A DNA stretch of 64,000 bases from assembly GCF_029543245.1 (NCBI RefSeq), contig NZ_JARQWV010000026.1, positions 1 through 64,000 of the forward strand. The letters are read 5' to 3'. The stretch comes from Caulobacter endophyticus (lineage in GTDB: Bacteria > Pseudomonadota > Alphaproteobacteria > Caulobacterales > Caulobacteraceae). A model generated the notes under the pieces. That model saw only the letters and a program-made list of their open reading frames with translations, was not told the DNA's origin and did not search any database. Positions 43,306 to 53,227 of the stretch are shown here, piece after piece (the first letter of the stretch is position 1; every line of letters begins with the position of its first letter). The translations under genes and the position numbers were made by a program.

Positions 43306-46300
43306 CTAGAAGCTGGCGCGCATCACGAAGGTGTAGCGGCGGTCGTTCATGAACCAGGAGCGGCCCGTCTTCAGCAGCTCGCTGTTGAGCACCTGGGTCG
43401 TGCGGGTGGTCTCGTTCAGCAGGTTCACCGCCTGCACCCCGACCTTCACCTTCGGATTGACGGTGTAGAAGAACGAGCCGTCGAGCTGGCCGGTGGCCTC
43501 GTTCATGATCGGGGCGTAGGGCACGATCACGTCGCGGACGGTGAGCAGGAAGTCCGAGCGCCAGTTGTAGGCCAGGCGCGCCGAGATCGGCCCCTTCTCA
43601 TAGATCGCCGCGAAGTTGACGTTGTGCTTGGACAGGCCCTGCAGCGGCAGCTTGCTGGTGTCGACCGTGGTCACGCGGCCGGCGGCCACGTCGGGGTCGG
43701 TCGCCGACAGGGTGCTCTGCGGCACGCCGCTGCTTTCGATATAGCTGTAGTTGGCGTTGATGCCGAACCCGTCCAGCGGTTTGGGCAGGAAGTCGTAGAA
43801 CTGCTGGTAGCCGATCTCGAAGCCCTTGACCGTCGCCTTCTTGTCGGAGTTGCCCGGCGTGGTCACCAGCACGTCGAACGTCGCCCCGTTGTTGGTGAAG
43901 GGCACGCGCGCGGTGGTGTTGGTGGCGACGTCGCTCAGTTCCTTCCAGAAGCCCGCGAAGGTCAGCGAGCCGACCTGGTCGAAGTACCACTCCACCGACA
44001 CGTCGACATTGGTCGACTGGGTCGGCTTCAGGAAGGGATTGCCGACGGTGACGTTGCCCGAGGGCTGGCCGTTGGTGATGCCGTCGAAGTTCGTGTTGAG
44101 GGCCAGGTTGTAGTAGTTGCGCGTCAGGCCGATGTCGGGCGGCGTGATCGTCTTGGACAGGCCAAGGCGATACTGCAGGCCGTGCGGGGCCATGACCTTC
44201 AGGTTCAGGCTGGGCAGCCAGTAGTCGAACGAGGCCTTGGCCGTGCTCGGGGTGAGGGCGCCGTTGGCCCACGAGCGGGCGGCGGCCCGCACCTGCGGCG
44301 TCAGCGAACAGAACGACGAGGCCGTGAACGGCGGCTTCGGGCTCGGCAGGGCCTGCCAGTCGGTGAACGCCTTGGTGCAGTCGGCGTCGGTGGCCAGGCT
44401 GGTCGAGATCGGGAACGCCAGGTAGCCGGTCGCCTCACGCTCGGTCTTGGTGTAGCGCAGGCCGACATTGCCGCTGATCTTGTAGTCGCCGGCCTCGCCC
44501 TTGAAGCGGGCCATCAGATAGGCCGCCTGGGTCACCTCGTTGACCGGATTGATCTCTTGCGGACGGAACGGCGTGCCGGCGGTGACGCCGCAGCGCTGCG
44601 CCAGCGGCACCCAGTTCTGCGGGCACCTCTGACCGGTCTGGGCGTCGAGGACGGTGCGGTCACGCCACTCGTCGCCCACCGACAGCAGGAACTGCGAGAC
44701 CGAGCCGTAGTTGTCGACCAGGTTCTGGGAGAAGAACAGGCGCGGATCCGAGCCCGTCGGCACGCCGGTCTTGCCGCGCAGGAAGTTGTCGAAGGCGTAG
44801 GCCTCGACGAAGCGGGTGCTGTCGGCGCCGCCGGCGGTGGTCGGGTTGCCGTTGATGGGATCGTCCATCCACACCGGGCCGCCGCTGCCCCAGATCTCGC
44901 TGACCACGCCCCAGTTGTAGGCCGAGAAGCGGGTGGTCTGGTCACGCTCCGACCAACGGGCGCCGCCCTTGATCGAGTCCAGCCAGCTGTCGCCCCCGAA
45001 CTTGTACTCGACGTCGATCTTGACCGCGTCCTCGGTGCCTTCGGACTGCTCGATGTGGTCCATCGCCGAGCGCCAGAAGTTGTTGTACGGGTCGCTGAGG
45101 CTGGCGTGGGTCCCGCGGGCGTAGGACGGGCAGTTGTTGTTGAACGGCGTGCAGTTCGACACCGTCGTGCCGCTGGACGGGGCGGTGAACCTCACATCCG
45201 GCAGGTCGCTGCCGTTGAGGGTGATCGCGGCGTTCTGGAACGTCGACCCCCACATGCCCATGCTGATCGCGTCGACGCTGGAGTCCACGTGCTGAACGTC
45301 GAACAGCACGCCCCAGTGCTCGTTCGGCGTCCACTTGAAGTTGAAGCCGTAGTCGGTGGTGATGTTGGTCGTGTTCTCGTCGCGGCGGACGTTGTTGGAC
45401 TGCAGGCCGTTGATCGGCGTGCGCGGGTCCGAACCGTTCTGGTCGGCGCGCCAGCCGGTGGTCCCGGTGATGACGCCGTTGGTGAAGACGCCGTCCTCGT
45501 CGAACGAGAAGGTGGTGCCGTCGGCCGGGCGCGAGTCGCCGTTGCCGGCCACGTTGTCGGTGGCGATCTCGACCGCGTGCTCGGTCCACTTCACGGTCGA
45601 CTTCGAGCGCAGGTACTGGAACGCGGCCTGCATCGTGCCGTCGTTGCTCTTCCACTGGATCGCCCCGGCCTGGCCCTGGCGCTCACGGTCGTTGGTGGTC
45701 GAACGGAAGGCCGCGCCGCGCGGGAACCACACGCCCTTCGTGCCATTGCCGCAGTCGGCGCTGGAGGCGCCCAGGTTGGTGCGGCAGCCGAAGTTCGACA
45801 CCTGGATGGCGTCGCTGCGGCTGGCCAGTTGCGAGTTCACGAAGCTGGCCAGAACGCCGACCTCGCCGAAGCTGGTGTCGAAGCGGTCGCTGTAGAGGAA
45901 CGAGTAGGTCGGCTTCCACTTCTCGACCATGTCGCCGTAGCTGGCCTCGGCCGACATCGACAGGATGCGCTTGTTGCTGTCGAACGGCAGGCGCGTGCGC
46001 AGGTTCACGGTGCCCGAGATGCCGCCCTCAATCATGTCGGCCGAGGGGCTCTTGAACACGTCGACGCCGCCCATCAGTTCCGACGGCACGTCGGCGAAGC
46101 TGAGGATGCGGCCGTTGTTGGCGGTGAAGGTGTCACGGCCGTTCAACTCGGAACGCACGAAGTTCAGGCCGCGGACCACGACGCCCGAGCCTTCGGTCGA
46201 GAAGTGGTCGGGGTCGACGCCGGCGGCGAAGCGGTTGATCGACACGCCGGGCACGCGCTGCAGGGCTTCGGTCACCGAGCGGTCCGGCAGGGCCCCGATG

Positions 46301-46569
46301 TCCTCGGCGGTGATCGAGTCGCCGATGATCTCCGACGACTGCTTCAATTGCTGGCTGCTCTTGAGGCTCTGGCGGATGCTCGTGACGACCACCTCGTCGA
46401 CCGAATTTTCCGTGGTCTGGCCGCTGGCCGGTGCGGTCGTCTGAGCCAGGGCCGACGCCCCGAACACCAGGCTCAGCGCCAGGGCCGACGCCCCGCACTT
46501 CAGGCCGAATTTCAGATCGCCGAGAGTCTGGCGCCCACGCGTCGCGGACGCTCCGTTTACGGAGCTCAT
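43306..46569 (-). CDS. TonB-dependent receptor, xylan-locus type
   Basis: An outer-membrane active transporter of 1087 aa, probably importing xylo-oligosaccharides for the downstream enzymes. The signal ends near GASALAQ. The TonB-box region is DEVVVTSIRQSLKSSQQ, followed by the plug (GALPDRSVTEALQRVPGVSI, NGRILSFADVPSELMGGVDVFKSP) and a long beta-barrel ending in aromatic Phe (YTFVMRASF). The ATG at 46569 follows a strong GGGGAGGA site, which decides it against the frame start at 46620. A GGTAGCGCTACC dyad lies 30 nt upstream of the ATG. The carbohydrate substrate is inferred from neighbours. Confidence 0.92.
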   Translation of the reverse strand: MSSVNGASATRGRQTLGDLKFGLKCGASALALSLVFGASALAQTTAPASGQTTENSVDEVVVTSIRQSLKSSQQLKQSSEIIGDSITAEDIGALPDRSVTEALQRVPGVSINRFAAGVDPDHFSTEGSGVVVRGLNFVRSELNGRDTFTANNGRILSFADVPSELMGGVDVFKSPSADMIEGGISGTVNLRTRLPFDSNKRILSMSAEASYGDMVEKWKPTYSFLYSDRFDTSFGEVGVLASFVNSQLASRSDAIQVSNFGCRTNLGASSADCGNGTKGVWFPRGAAFRSTTNDRERQGQAGAIQWKSNDGTMQAAFQYLRSKSTVKWTEHAVEIATDNVAGNGDSRPADGTTFSFDEDGVFTNGVITGTTGWRADQNGSDPRTPINGLQSNNVRRDENTTNITTDYGFNFKWTPNEHWGVLFDVQHVDSSVDAISMGMWGSTFQNAAITLNGSDLPDVRFTAPSSGTTVSNCTPFNNNCPSYARGTHASLSDPYNNFWRSAMDHIEQSEGTEDAVKIDVEYKFGGDSWLDSIKGGARWSERDQTTRFSAYNWGVVSEIWGSGGPVWMDDPINGNPTTAGGADSTRFVEAYAFDNFLRGKTGVPTGSDPRLFFSQNLVDNYGSVSQFLLSVGDEWRDRTVLDAQTGQRCPQNWVPLAQRCGVTAGTPFRPQEINPVNEVTQAAYLMARFKGEAGDYKISGNVGLRYTKTEREATGYLAFPISTSLATDADCTKAFTDWQALPSPKPPFTASSFCSLTPQVRAAARSWANGALTPSTAKASFDYWLPSLNLKVMAPHGLQYRLGLSKTITPPDIGLTRNYYNLALNTNFDGITNGQPSGNVTVGNPFLKPTQSTNVDVSVEWYFDQVGSLTFAGFWKELSDVATNTTARVPFTNNGATFDVLVTTPGNSDKKATVKGFEIGYQQFYDFLPKPLDGFGINANYSYIESSGVPQSTLSATDPDVAAGRVTTVDTSKLPLQGLSKHNVNFAAIYEKGPISARLAYNWRSDFLLTVRDVIVPYAPIMNEATGQLDGSFFYTVNPKVKVGVQAVNLLNETTRTTQVLNSELLKTGRSWFMNDRRYTFVMRASF

Positions 46570-46599
46570 TCTTGTATTCCTCCCCAGGTGCGGCAACGC

Positions 46600-46611
46600 G
46601 GTAGCGCTACC
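46600..46611. promoter_or_regulatory. GGTAGCGCTACC palindromic operator before the xylan-locus receptor
   Basis: A perfect 12-bp palindrome with central GC. It matches the form of the operator described for xylose-controlled genes of Caulobacter (core TAGCGCTA). It lies just upstream of the receptor start. An inverted ACCATTATTGGT-like element lies about 25-35 bp further out (46630-46642). A LacI-family xylose repressor is the expected partner and is not the LacI gene of this window, whose dyad is different. Confidence 0.75.
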
Positions 46612-46819
46612 ATTGGTCATATGTCGAGACCATTATTGGTCTGATGATATGGCAAAGGTCGATCACGTCAAGGGCGTTGACATAACCCCGTAACGTCACC
46701 TGAAGCGCCACTCATCCTTTTGTTTTGAAACGCCTTTCCCGGCAGAAACGACGTCCCGGCGATTTTTCACCGGCGGGAAACGTGACAAATGCGGACAGCG
46801 CAGTCAATTTACGACCCGC

Positions 46820-46835
46820 TTGAAACGGCGTTCAA
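46820..46835. promoter_or_regulatory. TTGAA/TTCAA dyad upstream of the halogenase genes
   Basis: TTGAAACGGCGTTCAA has 5-bp arms around a central CGGCG-like core and lies 42 nt before the first halogenase ATG. TTTTGAAACGCC about 85 nt further upstream repeats the left half. It may be an operator for the halogenase pair. The rest of the 308-nt gap (46570-46877) holds the receptor promoter region and no gene. Confidence 0.4.
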
Positions 46836-46877
46836 AGCCGTGCGGACATAAGATCTTCTGGGGCGGGAAAGCGTATC

Positions 46878-48395
46878 ATGTCAGACCAACGCGTGAGGTC
46901 GATCGTCATCGTCGGCGGCGGCACGGCCGGGTGGATGACCGCGGCGGCGCTGGCCAAGACGCTGAGCGCCCAGGGCCTGAAGATCACCCTCGTGGAATCC
47001 GAAGCCATCGGCACGGTCGGCGTCGGCGAGGCCACCATCCCGCCGATCCTGACCTTCAACGCCATGCTCGGCATCGACGAGCGGGCGTTCATGCGGGCCA
47101 CCAAGGCCAGCTTCAAGCTGGGCATCGAGTTCGTCGACTGGGGCGCGCTCGGCGAGACCTATCACCACCCCTTCGGAACCTTCGGCCTCGACCTGGAGGG
47201 GATCAAGTTCCACCAGGTCTGGCGCAAGTTCGCCGCTTCGGCGGGCCCGATCGGCGACTACAACCTCACCGAGGCCGCCGCCCGCCGCTGGCGCTTCTCC
47301 CTGCCCGATCCCGACCCGTCCAAGGTCATGTCGAGCCTGAAGTACGCCTATCACTTCGACGCCGGCCTCTACGCCCGCTTCCTGCGCGGCTTTTCCGAAC
47401 AGCGCGGCGTGGTCCGGATCGAAGGCCGCATCGGCCGGGTCGACCAGAACGCCGAGACCGGCTTCGTCGAGGCCGTGGCGCTGGAGGACGGCCGCCGCAT
47501 CGAAGGCGACTTCTTCGTCGACTGCTCGGGCTTTCGCGGCCTCGTCATCGGCCAGGCCCTGAAGGTGCCCTACCAGGACTGGGGCCGCTGGCTGCCCAAC
47601 AACCGCGCCGTGGCCATCCCTTGCGAGCTGGGCGGCGACGGCCTGACCCCGTTCACCCGCGCCACCGCCCGTGAAGGCGGCTGGCAGTGGCGCATCCCGC
47701 TGCAACATCGGATCGGCAACGGCTACGTCTATTCCAGCCATCACGTCGACGACCAGCGGGCGCTCGACACCCTGCTGGCCAACCTCGACGGCGCGGCGAC
47801 CGACGAGCCCAACTTCCTGCGCTTCACGCCGGGCCGCCGCGAGCGCGCCTGGGAGAAGAACGTCTGCTCGATCGGGCTGTCGGCCGGTTTCATCGAACCG
47901 CTGGAAAGCACCAGCATCCACATGATCCAGGCCGGCATCACCAAGCTGCTGGCGCTGTTCCCGGCCAATGGCGTCGATCCGCTGGAGATCGACGAATACA
48001 ACCGCCTGACCGCCGAGCAGGTCGACCGCATCCGCGACTTCGTCATCCTGCACTTCCACGCCACCCGCCGCGACGACACCGAGTACTGGCGCTACCTGTC
48101 GTCGATGACCGTGCCCGACAGCCTGGCCCGCCGCATGGAGCTGTTCGCCCATCGCGGCCGCTGGTTCCCGTCGGACTACGACCTGTTCCACGAGCCCAAC
48201 TGGCTGGCCGTGCTGCTGGGCCAGGGGATCGTACCGGAGGAATGGGACCCGCTGGTCGACAGCCTGCCCGATGATCAGGTCAAGCAGCGCCTCTCCCATC
48301 TGTCGGCCCTTATCGGCCGCACCGCCGAGGCGATGCCCAGCCACGCCGAATTCGTCGCCCGCTACTGCGGCGCGGCCCAGGGAGTCGCCGCATGA
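46878..48395 (+). CDS. Flavin-dependent tryptophan-halogenase-family protein (1)
   Basis: A 505-aa flavoprotein of the tryptophan halogenase family. FAD is bound by the N-terminal [16 protein letters not shown]. The catalytic Lys80 in [14 protein letters not shown] corresponds to Lys79 of PrnA. The family motif GWQWRIP is at ~268-274, and Glu343-Ser344 in [10 protein letters not shown] corresponds to the Glu346/Ser347 region of PrnA. All hallmarks are intact. The real substrate is unknown: Caulobacterales members beside TonB receptors are often annotated as tryptophan halogenases without evidence for tryptophan. It is divergent from the xylan receptor and overlaps its paralogue by 4 nt. Confidence 0.88.
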   Translation: MSDQRVRSIVIVGGGTAGWMTAAALAKTLSAQGLKITLVESEAIGTVGVGEATIPPILTFNAMLGIDERAFMRATKASFKLGIEFVDWGALGETYHHPFGTFGLDLEGIKFHQVWRKFAASAGPIGDYNLTEAAARRWRFSLPDPDPSKVMSSLKYAYHFDAGLYARFLRGFSEQRGVVRIEGRIGRVDQNAETGFVEAVALEDGRRIEGDFFVDCSGFRGLVIGQALKVPYQDWGRWLPNNRAVAIPCELGGDGLTPFTRATAREGGWQWRIPLQHRIGNGYVYSSHHVDDQRALDTLLANLDGAATDEPNFLRFTPGRRERAWEKNVCSIGLSAGFIEPLESTSIHMIQAGITKLLALFPANGVDPLEIDEYNRLTAEQVDRIRDFVILHFHATRRDDTEYWRYLSSMTVPDSLARRMELFAHRGRWFPSDYDLFHEPNWLAVLLGQGIVPEEWDPLVDSLPDDQVKQRLSHLSALIGRTAEAMPSHAEFVARYCGAAQGVAA

Positions 48396-49906
48396 CCAAC
48401 GACCGCATCCGCCACGTCGTCATCGTCGGCGGCGGCACCGCCGGCTGGATGACCGCCGCCGCCCTGGGGCGCTTCCTAAAGGACGGGGTGACCAAGGTCA
48501 CGGTGATCGAGAGCGAGGCCATCGGCACGGTCGGGGTCGGCGAGTCGACCATCCCCCAGATCAACATGTTCAACCGCATGCTGGGCCTGGACGAGGACGA
48601 CTTCCTGCGCCGCACCAAGGCCACCTACAAGCTGGCCATCGAGTTCCGCGACTGGAAGCAGATCGGCCACACCTACCACCACCCGTTCGGCCCCTACGGC
48701 GTCGACATGGAAGGGGTGTCGTTCCACGCCTACTGGCTGCGCTACCAAGCCATGGGCGAGGCCGCCGACCTGTCCGAATACTCCCTGCAATCACTGGCGG
48801 CCGCCCAGGCGAAGTTCCAGCGGCCCACGGGTCAGAAGAACTCGCCGCTGGGCGACATCGCCTACGCCTTCCACTTCGACGCCGGCCTCTACGCCCGCTT
48901 CCTGCGCGACTACGCCGAGGCCCGCAGCGTGCGCCGCATCGAAGGCCGGATCGTCGACGTCGCCCTTCGCGGGACCGACGGCTTCGTGGAGTCGGTGACG
49001 CTGGAGAACGGAACGGTCGTCGAGGGCGACCTCTTCATCGACTGCTCGGGCTTCCGGGGCCTGCTGATCGAGGGCGCGATGAAGAGCGGCTTCGAGGACT
49101 GGTCGCACTGGCTTCTCAACGATCGCGCCGTAGCCGTGCCCTGCGCCTCCGGCGGCTCGACCGATCCGGTGACCCGCGCCACCGCCCGCCCGGCCGGCTG
49201 GCAATGGCGCATCCCGCTACAACACCGCATCGGCAACGGCTACGCCTTCTCGAGCGAGCACATCAGCGAGGACGAGGCCACGGCCTATCTGCTGGCCAAT
49301 CTCGACGGCGAGGCCCTGGCCAATCCCTGGACCCTGAAGTTCAAGGCCGGCCGCCGCAAGAAGAGCTGGAACAAGAACGTCGTCGCCATCGGCCTGTCGG
49401 CCGGCTTCATGGAGCCGCTGGAAAGCCAGAGCATCCACCTGATCCAGGTGGGCATCTCGCGCCTGCTGGCCATGTTCCCCGACCGCCGGTTCCAGCAGCC
49501 CGACATCGACCGCTACAACCGGGTGATGACCTTCGAGTACGAGAAGATCCGCGACTTCCTCATCCTGCACTACAAGGCCACGCAGCGCTCGGACACGCCC
49601 TACTGGGATTACCTGCGCGAGATGCCGATCCCCGACTACCTGGCCGACAAGATCGCCGTCTTCGAGAGCCACGGCCGGATCTTCCGCGAGAACGAGGAAC
49701 TGTTCAACGACACCTCCTGGTTCGCCGTCATGGTCGGCCAGGGCCTGAAACCCAAGGGCTGGGACCCGATGGCCGACGTGATGAGCGACGATCTGCTGCG
49801 CGCCCGCATGAACGAGATCCGCGCGGTCATCGCCCGCTCGGCCGAGGCGATGCCGGATCACATGACGTTTGTGGCCGAACGGGTGGCGGGGGCGCGGGCG
49901 GCTTAG
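48392..49906 (+). CDS. Flavin-dependent tryptophan-halogenase-family protein (2)
   Basis: The second of two adjacent paralogues, 504 aa, translationally coupled to the first. It keeps the FAD motif [17 protein letters not shown], Lys80 in [29 protein letters not shown] and Glu344-Ser345 in [10 protein letters not shown]. It differs from copy 1 around residues 120-155, with an insertion-like [18 protein letters not shown] segment, and has Gln for Thr after the ES pair. This suggests different substrates or a heteromeric function. Downstream lie repeat elements. Confidence 0.88.
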   Translation: MTNDRIRHVVIVGGGTAGWMTAAALGRFLKDGVTKVTVIESEAIGTVGVGESTIPQINMFNRMLGLDEDDFLRRTKATYKLAIEFRDWKQIGHTYHHPFGPYGVDMEGVSFHAYWLRYQAMGEAADLSEYSLQSLAAAQAKFQRPTGQKNSPLGDIAYAFHFDAGLYARFLRDYAEARSVRRIEGRIVDVALRGTDGFVESVTLENGTVVEGDLFIDCSGFRGLLIEGAMKSGFEDWSHWLLNDRAVAVPCASGGSTDPVTRATARPAGWQWRIPLQHRIGNGYAFSSEHISEDEATAYLLANLDGEALANPWTLKFKAGRRKKSWNKNVVAIGLSAGFMEPLESQSIHLIQVGISRLLAMFPDRRFQQPDIDRYNRVMTFEYEKIRDFLILHYKATQRSDTPYWDYLREMPIPDYLADKIAVFESHGRIFRENEELFNDTSWFAVMVGQGLKPKGWDPMADVMSDDLLRARMNEIRAVIARSAEAMPDHMTFVAERVAGARAA

Positions 49907-49940
49907 ACAACTCCTCAACGGCCGCCACAAATCCGTCCTT

Positions 49941-50032
49941 CCCCGCGAAGGCGGGGACCCAAGCGGCGGCTGCGGATTTCCCGCGACCTCGCCCTCTCCC
50001 GAAATGCAGCTTGGATCCCCGCCTTCGCGGGG
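49941..50032. repeat. Palindromic intergenic element, family B
   Basis: CCCCGCGAAGGCGGGG (49941-49956) and CCCCGCCTTCGCGGGG (50017-50032) form an inverted pair like those at 3052 and 35922. It lies after the halogenase operon, in the 234-nt convergent gap. Confidence 0.85.
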
Positions 50033-50074
50033 ATGCGCGGTGCAAAAAGGGTCGAAATCCTGAAAGCTGGCTCG

Positions 50075-50117
50075 CCCCTGGGTCCCGGATAAGCCCTGCG
50101 GGCTTTCCGGGATGACG
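50075..50117. repeat. Half of a family A palindromic element
   Basis: The sequence CCCCTGGGTCCCGGATAAG, then CCTGCGGG and TTTCCGGGATGACG, matches the right half of family A. No left half is present. It directly follows the family B element and precedes the stop of the XRE-type gene. Confidence 0.7.
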
Positions 50118-50140
50118 AGCGTGTGGGGAGCGTCCCGCCC

Positions 50141-50899
50141 CTACCCCGCGAAGAACCGCGCGAAGCCCTTGTCGGTGACCCTCGCCAAGGCCGCGCGGTA
50201 GTCGCCATAGGCGGCCGCGTCCGGCCCGACGCGGCCGAAGGCGGGCTGCTCCACGCGGCGCAGCGGCACGAAGGCGATCGGCGCGGCGGCGGGCGTCAGG
50301 TGGCTGCCCTGCCCCACCTGCAAGGTGGTCAGCATGCCGTACATCTCGCCGCCGATCGCCGGGCGGCCCAGGATGATCAGGCGAAACTGCCCCTGCTCGT
50401 TGGTGACCAGATAGGTGTGCCCCGACTGGTTCGACAGCGACACCGCCCCGCGCTGGGTGAACTCGGCGTCCTGCCGCGCGGCCTCGCGGAAGACCAGGCT
50501 CGAGGCGGTCTCGTCCCAGACGATCTCGGTGCGATAGGCGTAGACCGCGTCAGGATCCTCGAACGACGGCCGCAGGGTCAGGTACTCGCCCTCCAGCCAG
50601 GTCACGGCCGGCCGCGAATAGGCGCCCAGGGCCTCCGGCGCCAGGCCGGCGACGGCGATCGGGGCCTGCTGGACGGCCGCGCGTAGCGGCTGCTCCAGGG
50701 CCTCCTCCAGCCGGATGGTGGTGGCCAGGGTGAAGGGCCGGCGGCCGCTGAGCGCCTTTTCCAGGGTCGAGATGCTGATCCGGGCCATGTCGGCCAACTG
50801 CTGGCGCGACATCCGGCGGCGGGCCAGCGCCTCGCGCACGCGGGCGGCGATGGCCAGGCTCTGCTCGTCGGGCAGCTCGGCTTCCGTCGCCGGGGTCAT
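50141..50899 (-). CDS. XRE-type helix-turn-helix regulator
   Basis: A 252-aa DNA-binding protein. The HTH is in residues ~20-60 (VREALARRRMSRQQLADMARISISTLEKALSGRRPFTLAT split across the motif). The remaining ~180 residues form an unidentified effector domain, rich in beta strands (SGHTYLVTNEQGQFRLIILG). ATG 50899 is the likeliest start; no perfect ribosome site is visible. It is divergent from the sortase-target gene, with 183 nt between starts, and may regulate it. The ligand is unknown. Confidence 0.78.
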   Translation of the reverse strand: MTPATEAELPDEQSLAIAARVREALARRRMSRQQLADMARISISTLEKALSGRRPFTLATTIRLEEALEQPLRAAVQQAPIAVAGLAPEALGAYSRPAVTWLEGEYLTLRPSFEDPDAVYAYRTEIVWDETASSLVFREAARQDAEFTQRGAVSLSNQSGHTYLVTNEQGQFRLIILGRPAIGGEMYGMLTTLQVGQGSHLTPAAAPIAFVPLRRVEQPAFGRVGPDAAAYGDYRAALARVTDKGFARFFAG

Positions 50900-51082
50900 T
50901 GGGCAGGCCTCACGAATCCGTACATTTCCGCACATTGCGGCGCCGCTCCCGCCCCGGCAAGCCGGCCTCCGGACAAGCTGCACGGATCCCTCACGAAGAT
51001 TGCAAATCCCGCCGCTCGCGGCTGCACCCGAGTGTGACGACAAGAGAGATCACCTGCTTTCGAGCCCCAAGGAGATCCTCCC

Positions 51083-53227
51083 ATGTCCGCTCAAGACGTC
51101 GGCGCGCCCAAGCCCCGCGTCGCCTCCGGCGCCCGCCGCGCCCGGTGGTTCCCCATCCTCTGCGAAGCCTTCGCCCTGGGGCTGCTGCTCCTGGTGGCCC
51201 TGGCCGGAACCGGCCGCGCCGCCGAAGTCGCCGAGCCGGCCGCTCCCCCGGCTTCTGGCGGCCTGATCATGCGCGCCAAGGGCGGCGACCAGGTGGTCGA
51301 GGCCGTGCGCCTGGGAACCGACATCGACATGACCGTCAGCGGCCTGACCGTGCGCGGCCGCGTCACCCAGGCCTTTCGCAACGACACCGGCCATTGGGTC
51401 GAGGCGGTCTATGTCTATCCCCTGCCCCAGGACGGCGCGGTCGACACCCTGAAGATGGTGGTCGGCAAGAAGGTGATCGTCGGCGAGATCAAGAAGCGCG
51501 CCGAGGCCCAGGCGATCTACGAGGCGGCCAAGGCCCAGGGCAAGAAGGCCGCCCTGGTCGAGCAGAACCGCCCCAACATGTTCACCAACGCCGTCGCCAA
51601 CGTCGCGCCGGGCGAAACCGTGCTGGTGCAGATCGAATACCAGGCCCCCATCGCCGTCTCGGCCGGCGAGTATTCGCTGCGCATGCCGCTGGTCGTGGCC
51701 CCGCGCTATATCTCGCCCGGAACGGCGCCGACGCCCGAGGGCCGCGCCAAGATCGTCGATCCGAAGGTCGCCGGCGCGATCAACCCGGTCACCCTGACCG
51801 TTCACCTGCGCGCGGGCTTTCCGCTCGGCGCGGTAGCCAGCGCCACCCACACCGTCGACGTCCGCGACGAGAAGGGCGGCAAGACCATCACCCTGGCCAA
51901 GGGCCAGGCGCCGGCCGACCGCGACTTCGTGCTGACCTGGAAGCCGGTCCCGCTGGCCGCGCCCAGCGTCGCCCTGTTCCGCGAGAAGGTCGCCGGCGCC
52001 CAGTACGTGCTGGCCCAGGTCACCCCGCCGATCGCCGCCCGGGGCGGCCCGCCACCGGCCCGCGACATCGTCTTCGTCATCGACAATTCCGGCTCGATGG
52101 GCGGGGAGTCGATGCGCCAAGCCAAGGCCGGCCTGCTGTACGGCCTTTCGAACCTCAAGCCCGGCGACCGCTTCAACGTCGTGCGCTTCGACGACACCCT
52201 GACCGTGCTGTTCGAGGGCAGCGTCGCCGCCGACGCCGCCAACCTGACCCGCGCCCGCAAGTTCGTCTCGGGCCTGGAAGCCACCGGCGGCACCGAGATG
52301 GTCCCGGCCATGGCCGCCGCCCTGCGCGACGACAGCGAACGTGACGACGGCCGGGTGCGCCAGGTGGTGTTCATGACCGACGGCGCGATCGGCGACGAGC
52401 AGGGCCTGTTCGACGCCATCACCGCCGGCCGTGGCCGCTCAAAAGTGTTTATGGTCGGCATCGGCTCGGCCCCCAACAGCTACCTGATGAGCCGCGCCGC
52501 CGAGTTGGGCCGTGGGACCTTCACCCACATCGGCTCCACCGACGGGGTCGAGGAATCCATGCGCGCCCTCTTCGACAAGCTGGAAAGCCCGGTGGCCACC
52601 AACCTCGTGGCCCGCTTCGAGGGCACGACTTCCGACGCCGCCCCCGCCGTGCTGCCCGACCTCTATCGCGGCGAGCCGGTCACCCTGGCCGCCCGGGTGG
52701 AAGACCTGGACGGCGTGCTGACGCTCAGCGGCGTCATCGACGGTCGCCCGTGGCAGACCAGGATCCGCCTGCGCGACGCCGAGGCCGGCAAGGGGATCTC
52801 CAAGCTGTGGGCCCGCCGCAAGATCACCGACGCCGAGGTCGCCCGCAGCCTGGCGCAAATCACCGAGGACGAAGCCGACGCGCGGGTGCTGAAGCTGGGC
52901 CTCGACCATGGCCTGGTGACCAGCCAGACCAGCCTGGTGGCGGTCGACAAGACCCCCGCCCGCCCGGCCGACACCCCGCTGCTGCGCAGCGACCTGCCGC
53001 TGAACCTGCCGACCGGCTGGGACTTCGACGCCCTGTTCAACCGCAAGGCCGCCAACGGAAACGCCGACGCCCCGGCCGATCCCGAGCAGCAGGTCGCGCA
53101 GTTGGACCTGCCGCAGACGGCCACCGACGCGCCGATGCTGATCCTGACGGGCCTTGGCCTGATGGCGCTCGCCCTGATGCTCGGCGCCGGCGGCTGGGCT
53201 TTGGGTCGGCGGAAGGTCACGACGTGA
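51083..53227 (+). CDS. VIT/vWA domain protein, proteobacterial sortase target
   Basis: A 714-aa envelope protein of the kind paired with the proteobacterial sortase. An N-terminal membrane/signal segment (EAFALGLLLLVALAGTGRAA) is followed by a VIT domain (residues ~60-190, YVYPLPQDGAVDTLKMVVG). A vWA domain has the metal-site motif DNSGSMGGES starting at Asp334. The C-terminus has a sorting signal: LPQTA at 676-680, a hydrophobic helix (MLILTGLGLMALALMLGAGG) and a basic tail (GRRKV). The sortase gene follows with a 4-nt overlap. The HTH gene on the other side is divergent. Function is probably surface or periplasmic adhesion-like binding, which is inference. Confidence 0.9.
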   Translation: MSAQDVGAPKPRVASGARRARWFPILCEAFALGLLLLVALAGTGRAAEVAEPAAPPASGGLIMRAKGGDQVVEAVRLGTDIDMTVSGLTVRGRVTQAFRNDTGHWVEAVYVYPLPQDGAVDTLKMVVGKKVIVGEIKKRAEAQAIYEAAKAQGKKAALVEQNRPNMFTNAVANVAPGETVLVQIEYQAPIAVSAGEYSLRMPLVVAPRYISPGTAPTPEGRAKIVDPKVAGAINPVTLTVHLRAGFPLGAVASATHTVDVRDEKGGKTITLAKGQAPADRDFVLTWKPVPLAAPSVALFREKVAGAQYVLAQVTPPIAARGGPPPARDIVFVIDNSGSMGGESMRQAKAGLLYGLSNLKPGDRFNVVRFDDTLTVLFEGSVAADAANLTRARKFVSGLEATGGTEMVPAMAAALRDDSERDDGRVRQVVFMTDGAIGDEQGLFDAITAGRGRSKVFMVGIGSAPNSYLMSRAAELGRGTFTHIGSTDGVEESMRALFDKLESPVATNLVARFEGTTSDAAPAVLPDLYRGEPVTLAARVEDLDGVLTLSGVIDGRPWQTRIRLRDAEAGKGISKLWARRKITDAEVARSLAQITEDEADARVLKLGLDHGLVTSQTSLVAVDKTPARPADTPLLRSDLPLNLPTGWDFDALFNRKAANGNADAPADPEQQVAQLDLPQTATDAPMLILTGLGLMALALMLGAGGWALGRRKVTT

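Noticed and set aside
43174-46644. A 1156-codon open frame on the plus strand across the TonB receptor
   Set aside because: It is the antisense shadow of the receptor. The minus strand has signal peptide, TonB box, plug and aromatic C-terminus, while the plus frame has low-complexity composition.
46881-48344. A 487-codon minus-strand frame opposite the first halogenase gene
   Set aside because: It is a shadow frame. The plus strand contains every halogenase family motif and a coupled paralogue.
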